Below are positions 55,782 through 64,000 of a stretch of DNA of 64,000 nucleotides, piece by piece; the stretch's first letter is position 1; each line of letters begins with the position of its first letter. Below the pieces are notes generated by a model. The model ran no database searches, had not been told where the DNA came from, and was given only the letters and a program-made list of their open reading frames with translations. The stretch is from contig JADJBP010000002.1 of NCBI GenBank assembly GCA_016703625.1, positions 372,001 to 436,000 of the forward strand. The letters run 5' to 3'. This stretch comes from Chitinophagaceae bacterium. GTDB taxonomy: Bacteria; Bacteroidota; Bacteroidia; Chitinophagales; Chitinophagaceae. The translations under genes were made by a program, and so were the position numbers.

Positions 55782-57982
55782 ATGAACTGGAAAGTATTTA
55801 TAACAGCCTGCATTAGCAGCGCCATCATTTCTTTTCCGCAAAACATCATTGGTTGCGGCCCCGATGCCGATCCTTATGATTATTACACATCCTTCTTTCA
55901 TCAAAACCTGCCCGAAGCAAATGGTTACCGGCCGTTTTATTATACAGGTTATAATTTTCTGTACGATATCAATGAACCGGCGCCGTTAACAGACCTGCTG
56001 GCCGCTGAATGGACAGCATATTGTACATCACCTGTAAAAACTGCAGATGCAAAAAAACTGGTTAACAAATTTGCATGGAAAGACCTGAACAACCTGTACA
56101 ACCATATCGAAAAAAATCAGCCATTAAAAATACCCGACTCCGTAAAGCAAAACAGCATGACGGATTATTTTATGCGTACCAGAGACCTGGAAGCCCTGGG
56201 GTATATTTTGTATGCAAAACAGGTGGAGCCATATGTTACAGGTGGTGACGGTGACTGGGAAGTGATAAAAAGAGACAGCATAAAAATGGACAGGCTGATA
56301 AAAAATGGCCGGCAATTATATACTGTAGCCAAAAAAGATCTCTTTAAACAGAAATATGTTTACCAGGTTTTGCGCCTGGCGCATTACAGCGAAAGATATA
56401 CCGATGTGATAAACTGGTATGATGCATATGCTTCCAAAACCATGGCCAATACTGTATTACAGCCGATGACCCTTGCATTAAAAGCCGGGGCTTTGTTTCG
56501 GTACCGGCTTAACCCGGCCGGTGAAGTACTGGAGGTATTGGTAACCCGGGAGATCAATAAACTGGAAGAAAAATATTTTACACCGGCATTGCTGAAAGAA
56601 AAAGGCGGTAAACCATTTTATTTTGTGTGGACCGATGCAGATACTGACAGTATTTACACCGATGCAGAAAAAGAAATAAAAGAGCTGTCTGTTTTTTTAC
56701 ACGATGCAGCCCAATCGGGTAAAGTTAACAATGCAGGCCTGCTTGAAACCGCCGCAGGCTATGCAGCTTACATGATTAAAGATTATGCCAAGCGCCGGAA
56801 AATTTACTGCCGCTGCAGAAAAATTACCACTTACCAAAAAGTTAAGGACCAGCTGGCACTGACCAATTTGCTCATCACCATTAATGAAAAAGACAGGATC
56901 GATGCAGCTTTTGAAGAGCAGCTTGTACCCTCACTGCAATGGCTGGAAGAAAAGATACAAGCAGAAAAACCGGTTACCCTGGATTACCACAAAGTACAGC
57001 AATGGCGCACTATTTACCGCAACCTGGTAGGAGAGATACTGGCAAAACGATATCACCAGCAGGGCGACCTTGCCAAAGAAACCCTGGCTATTGGCGCTGC
57101 CGACTGGGTAATGAAAGGAAAATCCGAATATTACGGAACGATGAACGGTATTGAGTTTTTGAGAAACAACCTGGTGAGTAAGGATGTTGAAAAGCTGTAT
57201 GCCTTACTCGATAACAAACAACCTTCAACATTTGAATCTTATATTTTTGCACGCAACGCTGTCACCAAAAAAGAAGTGATCGATTTTGCCGGCACTTCTT
57301 ATTTAAGAGAATACGATTACAGCAAGGCCATTGAATGGTTCAAAAGATCTGCAGATAAAAAAGCCATCCATAAAGATCCTTTTACAGATATTTTATACGA
57401 CCGTGAAGAGCAATTGCCGGTAGAGAAAAAATACAGCACCGGTAAACTGGCTTTTGCAACAGAAATGATGAAACTGGAACAACAGGCCAAACAGCCGGCC
57501 ACGCTGCAAGGGCTTATTATAAAATGGCACTTGGCATGTATAATATGAGTTATTACGGGCATGCCTGGGAACTGGTGCAATATTACCGCAGCGGAAGCGA
57601 TGGTTATCATATTCCGGTGAATGCAACCGGTTTTCAAAAAGAATATTACGGCGTTTGCAAAGCACAGGAATATTTTCAAAAAGCCCTGCATGCCGGTACC
57701 GATAAGAATTTTAAGGCACGCAGTTTTTTTATGATGGCAAAATGCGCACAAAAGCAGGTGCACCAGCCGCAATACGATGAATATTCATCCAATTGGGATC
57801 AATATGATATTGCTTATAAAGGATATTGGCCGCAGTTTAAAAACAACAAATATTTTCCGCAGTTTGTAAAAGATTATGGCAACACCGCTTTTTATAAAGA
57901 GGCTTTCAGCAGTTGCAGTTATTTGAGGGATTTTGTGGGAAAAAAGGTAATAACCCTGTCGGGGTTATCATTATCATTTTAA
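55782..57982 (+). CDS. Large exported protein of unknown function (frameshift and out-of-frame patch)
   Basis: The restored protein has about 733 residues with a signal peptide (to about residue 24). The mature start is 'CGPDADPYDYYTSFFHQNLP', followed by tyrosine-rich sequence and then mostly helices of a TPR-like look ('YQVLRLAHYSERYTDVINWY', 'AIEWFKRSADKKAIHKDPF', 'AQEYFQKALHAGTDKNFKAR'). One break near 57505 shifts to the frame 'ARAYYKMALGMYNMSYYGHA'. Inside the first frame, codons at about 56795-56840 ('KRRKIYCRCRKITTYQK') are locally out of phase: another phase gives 'GKFTAAAEKLPLTKK', so an insertion and a deletion cancel there. No family recognised. It pairs with the lipoprotein gene upstream. 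Confidence 0.75.
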
Positions 57983-57985
57983 TAT

Positions 57986-58015
57986 AAAACCACCAGTTTT
58001 TACACTGGTGGTTTT
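57986..58015. terminator. Bidirectional terminator between convergent genes
   Basis: AAAACCACCAGT (57986-57997) and ACTGGTGGTTTT (58004-58015) form a perfect 12-base stem with the loop TTTTAC. It stands 4 bases after the exported-protein stop and 28 bases from the nrdJ stop. Confidence 0.85.
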
Positions 58016-58043
58016 ATTCATGTTCGTGCTTATTCAAACCATA

Positions 58044-61000
58044 TTAACTGCAACCCATACTGTTACCACAATTTAAACATTTGTAACAGGTACCGCTGCG
58101 TACGGTAATGTGTCCACAGGTATTGCAGGCCGGTGCATCGCTCTGCATGCTTTTGGCGGCGGCATTTACTGCATCCATTCCATTGGGTGCTTTTACATGT
58201 GCCGTACGGTGTTGTGCTTTTACGGGTGGTGTTGCACTGTTTGATGCACCGATCACTCTTACTTCACTTAACTCCGGCTTACGATCGCCGATGGTTGGCG
58301 TGTTCTGGTCCCACTCTTCGTTGCCCAGGTTTTGCAGTTCGGGTGCATCCAGTACATGAACCAGGTCGTTCCTTCCCAAATATTCATAGGCCAGTGAACG
58401 GAAGATGAAATCAATGATGGAGGTGGCGCTCTTGATATTCGGATGGTCAACCATGCCGCTTGGTTCAAAGCGTGTGAAAACAAATTTCTCTACATATTCT
58501 TCCAGCGGTACACCATACTGCAGGCCGATGGAAATGGCAATGGCAAAACAGTTGAGCATGCTGCGCATGGTAGCGCCTTCTTTGGCCATGTCGATAAAGA
58601 TCTCCCCTAAAGTGCCGTCATTGTATTCGCCGGTACGCAGGAACAGTGCCTGCCCGTTTATTTTAGCCTTTTGCGTAAAGCCCCTGCGCTTGGCCGGTAG
58701 TGCACGTCTTTCAACGATCATGGCCAGCTGGCGCTTTAAAGTGGTATCCGCGCTGCTTTGCACACGCTTGTTCATTTCATCCAGCAGGTCGTCGATGGTA
58801 AGTTTGCCCATATCCACCATGGTTGAAATATCGGCTGCCAGTGCGGCGGCATTTTCTTCGCTGATGGGTTGATCCAGTTTCTTTTTCTTATCACTCTTGT
58901 TGCTCAGCGGTTGTGAAAGTTTGGAACCATCCCTGTACAAAGCACAGGCTTTTAACCCCAGCTCCCAGCTAAGCCTGTACGAATCGGCGATCTCTGCCTG
59001 GGTGGCCTCATTTGGCAGGTTAATGGTTTTGGAAATGGCGCCGCTCAGGAAAGGTTGTGCAGCACCCATCATACGGATATGCCCGTGTGCATGAATGAAA
59101 CGTTCGCCGATCTGGCCGCATTTATTGGCGCAGTCAAAAACCGAAAGGTGTTCATCCTTTAAATAAGGAGCCCCTTCCACGGTCATGGTACCACATATAT
59201 ATATGTTGGCAGCATCGATCTCGTCATCGCTGAAACCCAGGGCTTCCAGTAAACTCCATGTATAATCAGTGTATTGCTCCGGCTTAAAACCGAGGCGTTC
59301 CAGGCAGCTTTCGCCCAGGGTATGTACATTAAATACAAAGCCGATTTCAAAAGCTGCACCCAGCATTCCATTCAGCTTATTGATGTCTTCCTGGGTAAAC
59401 CCTTTTTCCAGTAAGGTTTTGGTATTGATGAATGGAGCCTTATCCAGGGAAGCATGTCCTTTTGCATAGGCAACAATTTCCTCAATTTCTTTTTCACTGT
59501 ATTTTAAATTACGCAATGCCTGGGGCACACTCTGGTTGATGATCTTGAAATAACCACCACCGCTTAATTTTTTAAATTTCACCAATGCAAAATCCGGTTC
59601 AACCCCGGTGGTATCGCAGTCCATTACCAGTCCAATGGTACCGGTTGGTGCAATAACCGTAGTTTGTGCATTTCGGTAACCGTATTTCTCTCCCATCTGC
59701 ACTGCATCATCCCATGCTTTGGTTGCAGCTTTCAGTAAATAGTCCGGACAATATTTTGCATTGATACCCTGTGGTTTTATTTCAATGCCTTCGTATGCAT
59801 CTGATGCATCGTATGCGGCTGCACGGTGGTTACGCATTACACGCAACATGTGCTTTTTATTTTCTTCGTACTTGTCGAATGCGCCCAGGAAGCTGGCCAG
59901 TTCTGCAGATGTTTTATAAGATACACCGGTCATGATGGCGGTGATGGCACCTGCAATGCCCCTTGCTTCTTCACTATCATAAGCAATACCACTTACCATC
60001 AGCATGGAGCCCAGGTTTGCAAAACCCAATCCAAGTGTTCTGTAATCGTAACTTAACTGGGCAACTTCTTTTGAAGGGAACTGTGCCATCAACACAGAGA
60101 TCTCCAGCACCACGGTCCATAAACGGCAGGTATGTTCAAAACCGGATACATTAAATGTATTGTTGCTTTCATCAAAGAACTGCCGCAGGTTTACACTGGC
60201 CAGGTTACAGGCCGTGTTATCGAGGAACATATATTCACTGCAGGGATTGGAAGCCCTGATGGGGCCGCCTTCGGGGCAGGTATGCCATTCGTTGATGGTG
60301 GTATCGTATTGGGTACCGGGATCGGCACAACGCCATGCGGCATAGGTGATCTGTTCCCATAATTTTTTTGCCTGTACTTTTTTCATCACCCGGCCGTCAC
60401 TTCTTCCTTTCAGTTCCCACTCGCCTTCTTCATCCAGTATTTTAAAGAAATCATTGGGTATGCGTATGGAGTTGTTGCTGTTTTGCCCGCTTACTGTCCT
60501 GTATGCTTCACCTTCATAATCACTGGCATAACCGGCTGCTATCAATGCCGCCACTTTATCTTCTTCTTCAACTTTCCAGTTGATGAATTTTTCAATTTCG
60601 GGGTGGTCCAGGTCAAGGCAAACCATTTTGGCTGCCCTGCTTGTAGTACCACCGCTTTTGATGGCACCTGCTGCACGGTCCCCGATCTTTGAGGAAACTC
60701 ATCAACCCGCTGGAGGTACCGCCGCCGCTTAATTTTTCACCTTCGCCGCGAATGCTGCTGAAGTTGGTACCTACACCACTACCGTATTTAAAGATCCTGG
60801 CTTCCCGAACCCAAAGGTCCATGATGCCACCTTCGTTAACCAGGTCGTCATTTACACTCAATATAAAACAGGCATGGGGCTGTGGGCGCTCATAGGCATT
60901 GGCCGATTTTTTCAACTGGCCGTCTTTGGCATCTACATAATAATGTCCCTGGGGTTTGCCGGTAATGCCATACACTTCATGCAGTCCGGTATTGAACCAT

Positions 61001-61410
61001 TGCGGGCTGTTGGGTACGCAGGCCTGGTTTAAAATGGAATACACCAGTTCATCATAAAATATTTGTGCATCATTGGGGGTTGCAAAGTAATCATAACGTT
61101 CGCCCCATACACGCCAGCAATGTGCCATGCGGTGTGCGACCTGTTTAACGGTTGTTTCCCTTCCGGTTGTACCGTCATCTTTAGGTACTCCTGCTTTCCG
61201 GAAATACTTTTGTGCCAGGATATCCGTTGCTATCTGGCTCCATTGTTTAGGCACTTCTACATTATCCATCTGGAACACGATCTCGCCGGATGGATTTTTA
61301 ATAATGGAAGTACGGTAATCGTACTCAAACATATCGAATGCACTAACGCCATCTTTTGTAAACTGCCGTGAAAATTGTAATCCTTTCAGAGGTTTTGATT
61401 TTTTTGACAT
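58044..61410 (-). CDS. nrdJ: Vitamin B12-dependent ribonucleotide reductase (one frameshift)
   Basis: The restored enzyme has about 1,122 residues. It reduces ribonucleotides to deoxyribonucleotides with adenosylcobalamin as radical source. The N-terminal half has 'RVWGERYDYFATPNDAQIFY' and 'GVGTNFSSIRGEGEKLSGGG'. The catalytic barrel has 'RASNPCSEYMFLDNTACNLA' and 'VIAPTGTIGLVMDCDTTGVE'. The C-terminus has an 'HPNIKSATSIIDFIFRSLAY'-type stretch and a Zn-ribbon-like tail with four cysteines, 'CNTCGHITVRSGTCYKCLNC'. One extra base near 60687 splits it: 'MSFLK-IGDRAAGAIKSGGTT' is restored by removing it. No small subunit gene follows. I read the break as a consensus error since the gene looks essential. 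Confidence 0.92.
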
Positions 61411-61883
61411 AGTATATTAACTGCTTTGTTAGTTGGGTTAAGTAATTGTTAAGCAAACGAAAATATTTGTATTGACTGAAGAAACAAACCTTTAAATATT
61501 AACACGTGTGGAAAAAAACGTGGATAATTTTGTAGAAGCAAACGGGCATTGGATTTGCTTACTTTTCCCCATTTTAATAATAAAATATTTGCCCAAACCC
61601 TTGGAAAATTCACTAAATATTCAATGGGTTGATTTCAGGCAGTTTTACGGGTTATATTCTTTTTTGATAAATAACTGACCCGTATTTATAACAACAACCG
61701 GTTATGCCTGTTTCATTAAAATGATTCCATGAATGTAATCCTGCAAATAAGGGTTCAATTTTAAAAAACAGTACCCGGCTGATGTAATCAATTACCGGGT
61801 TTCGTTTATGCAGCCCCCTGAAAACAGAACAGCTCCCTTGCACAGGTAACCCGAATTGATTAGATTTATAAAAAACAACGGAT
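61411..61883. other. 473-base intergenic region upstream of nrdJ
   Basis: I find no gene and no clear cobalamin riboswitch. It holds two DnaA-box-like 9-mers (61507-61515 and 61519-61527), a weak hairpin ACCCGG/CCGGGT (61773-61800), and AT-rich sequence. The antisense open frame at 61652-61951 shows no coding features. Confidence 0.5.
61507..61527 (-). promoter_or_regulatory. Two DnaA-box-like 9-mers upstream of nrdJ
   Basis: On the minus strand TTATCCACG and TTTTCCACA each differ at one base from TTATCCACA. They are in the same orientation, 12 bases apart start to start, about 100 bases before the nrdJ ATG. Confidence 0.35.
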
Positions 61884-62053
61884 ATGAACAGAAAAAGTGT
61901 ATTCTTCCTGCTTGGCGCATTGTGTATTGCAGCATCAATTGTTATGTACATGGTTGGAAAAATTCAAGTCATTTGTCAGAGCTCAGTGATTTCTGGTGGA
62001 TACCGATGCCGCTTGCAGCATTGGCATTGCTTATAGCAAACAAAAAAAAATAA
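61884..62053 (+). CDS. Small two-helix membrane protein (one frameshift)
   Basis: Starting at ATG 61884 the frame reads 'MNRKSVFFLLGALCIAASIV' then 'MYMVGK' before losing sense. Adding one A in the run near 61962-61966 gives 'NSSHLSELSDFWWIPMPLAA' and 'LALLIANKKK' to the TAA at 62051-62053, a total of 56 residues. Two membrane helices (about 5-24 and 37-52) and a short exposed loop result. It has no known name. It is followed 60 bases later by dtd, in the same direction. Confidence 0.6.
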
Positions 62054-62113
62054 CGGATTGGCCCGTGCATCACCAGGGCTGTTCATAAACCTGCTTCAGG
62101 TATCTTTGCAACC

Positions 62114-62566
62114 ATGAAAACAGTAATACAAAGGGTTTTACATGCTTCTGTAACTATTGACGGCAGGGTATTTGCTGAGATCAAAAGCGGGATACTTGTT
62201 TTTATTGGTATTGAAGATGCAGATAACAACGATGACATTGTATGGCTCAGCAACAAGATCGTTAACCTCCGCATTTTTGATGATGAAAATAAAGTTCCCA
62301 ACATTTCTGTAAAAGATTTTGACGGCGATATTTTACTGGTAAGCCAGTTTACCCTGCATGCATCTACCAAAAAAGGAAACCGTCCCTCGTATATCAAAGC
62401 CAGCAAGCCGGATTTTGCCATACCGCTTTATGAAAAAATGATCACCCAGTTAGAAAAAGATCTTGGTAAAAAAATAGTTACCGGTAAGTTTGGTGCAGAT
62501 ATGAAAGTTTCACTTGTAAACGACGGGCCGGTTACCATTTTGATTGATACCAAACAAAAGGAATAA
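62114..62566 (+). CDS. dtd: D-aminoacyl-tRNA deacylase
   Basis: The 150-residue enzyme removes D-amino acids (and glycine from tRNA-Ala) from tRNA. Both active-site signatures are intact: 'LLVSQFTLHASTKKGNRPSY' with SQxTLxA at residues 77-83 and 'LVNDGPVTILID' with NxGPVT at 136-142. The start 'MKTVIQRVLHASVTIDGRVF' is typical. ATG 62114. A MazG-like gene follows 27 bases later, a common neighbour in Bacteroidota. Confidence 0.96.
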   Translation: MKTVIQRVLHASVTIDGRVFAEIKSGILVFIGIEDADNNDDIVWLSNKIVNLRIFDDENKVPNISVKDFDGDILLVSQFTLHASTKKGNRPSYIKASKPDFAIPLYEKMITQLEKDLGKKIVTGKFGADMKVSLVNDGPVTILIDTKQKE

Positions 62567-62593
62567 AAATTCAGGCAATAAAAATATTAACGT

Positions 62594-62929
62594 ATGAATG
62601 AACTTACCATAAACCAGGCTCAACAACAGGTTGATCAATGGATTAAATCTGTTGGTGTGAAATATTTTAGCGAACTTACCAATCTTGGTATTCTTATGGA
62701 AGAAGTTGGTGAGTTAAGCAGGCTGATGGTAAGAACATATGGTGAACAAACATTTAAAGAATCCGATAAGGGAAAAGAAATAAGCGATGAAATGGCTGAT
62801 GTGCTTTGGGTTTTAATTTGCCTGGCCAACCAAACAGGTGTTAATTTAACGGAAGCACTGCACAGGAATTTTGAGAAAAAGAATATGAGGGATGGTAACC
62901 GGCACCAGCAAAATGAAAAACTAAAATGA
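62594..62929 (+). CDS. MazG-like nucleotide pyrophosphohydrolase
   Basis: The 111-residue protein is an all-helical MazG/dUTPase-superfamily member that hydrolyses NTPs to NMP and pyrophosphate. The Mg2+-binding pattern is visible as 'LMEEVGELSRLMVRTYGE' (Glu36, Glu37, Glu40) and 'ISDEMADVLWVLICLANQTG' (Glu66, Asp69). 'NLTEALHRNFEKKNMRD' near the end is family-like. Substrate unknown; house-cleaning of non-canonical nucleotides is the usual idea. Probably co-transcribed with dtd. Confidence 0.9.
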   Translation: MNELTINQAQQQVDQWIKSVGVKYFSELTNLGILMEEVGELSRLMVRTYGEQTFKESDKGKEISDEMADVLWVLICLANQTGVNLTEALHRNFEKKNMRDGNRHQQNEKLK

Positions 62930-63018
62930 TCACATGAAATGAGCCATATTAATTTCTTATTTAAAGGCCGCAATGATCACAGGCGAATTACATGTGGCAA
63001 AAAAAATAAAATGAACAC

Positions 63019-63992
63019 ATGAAATTTTCGATCAAAGATATATGGTCAATCATCAAACAATCATTTTCTGATTTTATCGACAATAAAGTTTTGAAACTGA
63101 GTGCGGCCCTGGCATTTTATACCATTTTTTCATTGCCGGCCATGCTCATCATTATTATTTCTGTGAGTGATATTTTTATGGACGTGCTGCCATTGAAGGA
63201 ACGTAGTATCACCAGAGCGCCCAGTTTGTTGGTACTGATGCGGCCCTGCAGATACAGCAAACGATCCGTGCAGCTGCTTTGTCAGAAAGCAGTTATTTTG
63301 CTACCATCGTAGGATTGATCACCCTGCTTTTTGGCGCCACCAGTGTTTTCAGCGAGATACAGGATTCCATCAACCATATCTGGAAATTAAAGGCAAAACC
63401 AAAAGGCACCGGTTTCCTGAAACTGGTTGTAAACCGCCTGCTTTCTTTTTCCCTGGTGATCAGTCTTGGTTTTTTACTGCTTGTTTCATTGCTCATTAAC
63501 GGGCTGATGGATGCATTCATCAACAACCTTACCCGCATGTTCCCGGAACTGACCGTGATCATGGTCTATATCGTTAACCTGATCATTACCTTTGGCATTA
63601 CGGCCCTGTTGTTTGCCATGATATTTAAAGTACTGCCCGATGCGCGTATCCGGTGGAAGCATGTAAGAGCCGGTGCGATCACCACAGCCATATTGTTTAT
63701 GCTGGGTAAATTCCTGATCGGCTATTACTTAGGTCACAGCAAGCTTTCATCAACCTATGGCACGGCGGGATCTGTTATCGTGATGCTGCTTTGGGTTTAT
63801 TATTCGGCCATGATCCTTTATTTTGGCGCCGTTTTTACACACGTATATACCATCCATACCGGGTCGAGGATATATCCCACCAATTATGCCGTGTGGGTGC
63901 AGGAGATCGAAGTGGAATCTACCAAATCCATTCAGCAGCAACCCGAAGAAAAAGTAGTGATCAAAACAACCGATGCACCGCCCGCAGAATAA
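63019..63992 (+). CDS. YihY/virulence factor BrkB family membrane protein (frameshift and TAG)
   Basis: About 325 residues with six membrane helices. The start 'SDFIDNKVLKLSAALAFYTI' is the family's N-terminal motif and 'AALSESSYFATIVGLITLLF' and 'FGATSVFSEIQDSINHIWKL' follow, ending with 'YGTAGSVIVMLLWVYYSAMI'. The phase changes near 63174 (a T run: 'FYGRAAIEGT' appears with one more T). In that phase a TAG is met at 63204-63206, and reading continues with 'YHQSAQFVGTDAALQIQQTI'. So the gene has one frameshift and one stop within 30 bases. It may be an error cluster or true decay. The function of the family is unsettled; the old RNase BN name was wrong. Confidence 0.85.
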
Positions 63993-64000
63993 ATTTTTAT

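Noticed and set aside
61411..61660. Cobalamin riboswitch upstream of nrdJ
   Set aside because: I looked for a B12-box-like core and the expected GC-rich paired stems and saw neither.
61652..61951. 99-codon minus-strand frame upstream of nrdJ
   Set aside because: It overlaps the small membrane protein gene on the other strand and has no coding features.
1..64000. CRISPR arrays, tRNA or rRNA genes, insertion sequences, prophage
   Set aside because: No regularly spaced repeats, no cloverleaf-like or rRNA-like sequence, and no transposase or integrase frames were seen.

Overview
The window is a stretch of chromosome from a member of the Bacteroidota, most likely the class Chitinophagia (family Chitinophagaceae). 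The case rests on a gldKLMN gliding/type IX secretion locus plus gldB, the family set (DUF4271 beside hemD, DUF4783 beside nadC, heme-binding and TonB receptor genes, vitamin B12-type ribonucleotide reductase), scarce Shine-Dalgarno sequences, and a few TAnnTTTG promoter boxes. I see no tRNA, rRNA, CRISPR array, transposase, integrase or phage gene. Most of it is housekeeping and envelope biology.

Layout. 0-4.4 kb: end of an outer-membrane barrel gene, DUF1361, diacylglycerol kinase, a Coq4-like gene, creD, a winged-helix regulator and its membrane partner; two near-identical palindromes sit before creD and before the partner gene. 4.5-14.9 kb: penicillin/AHL acylase-type hydrolase, a very long TraB/GumN protein, a class III aminotransferase, a patatin-BamA fusion, gamma carbonic anhydrase and small exported proteins. 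15-20.5 kb: rsgA and a short MoxR/DUF58/BatD-like/BatA locus with a decayed four-helix-bundle gene. 20.5-29 kb: nadE, gldB, a desaturase, apaG, yciH, nadC, DUF4783 and gpmI. 29-35.5 kb: a probable heme-uptake group, then an ECF sigma factor with a membrane-anchored barrel protein. 35.5-42.4 kb: uvrC, three hairpins, then gldN-M-L-K on the minus strand (transcribed K to N). 43-53.4 kb: hemD, DUF4271, a BamA-like protein, hemW, gpsA, rnc, an M28 peptidase, fabF and acpP. 53.6-64 kb: acetyltransferase, YcxB-like protein, two exported proteins of unknown function, nrdJ, dtd, MazG-like pyrophosphohydrolase and YihY/BrkB.

The strongest sequence-wide signal is technical or evolutionary: about sixteen genes are broken by single-base indels or, in two cases, in-frame stops, mostly in homopolymer runs. 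They include normally indispensable genes (gldK, gldM, a BamA-like gene, ribonucleotide reductase). I read most of them as consensus errors of an indel-prone assembly and annotate full spans, giving the position of each break. Biologically the best candidates for a second look are the twin operators around the creD locus, the ECF sigma factor paired with a protein that seems to join a cytoplasmic segment, one membrane helix and an outer-membrane barrel in one chain, and the Coq4-like enzyme in a lineage expected to use menaquinone.
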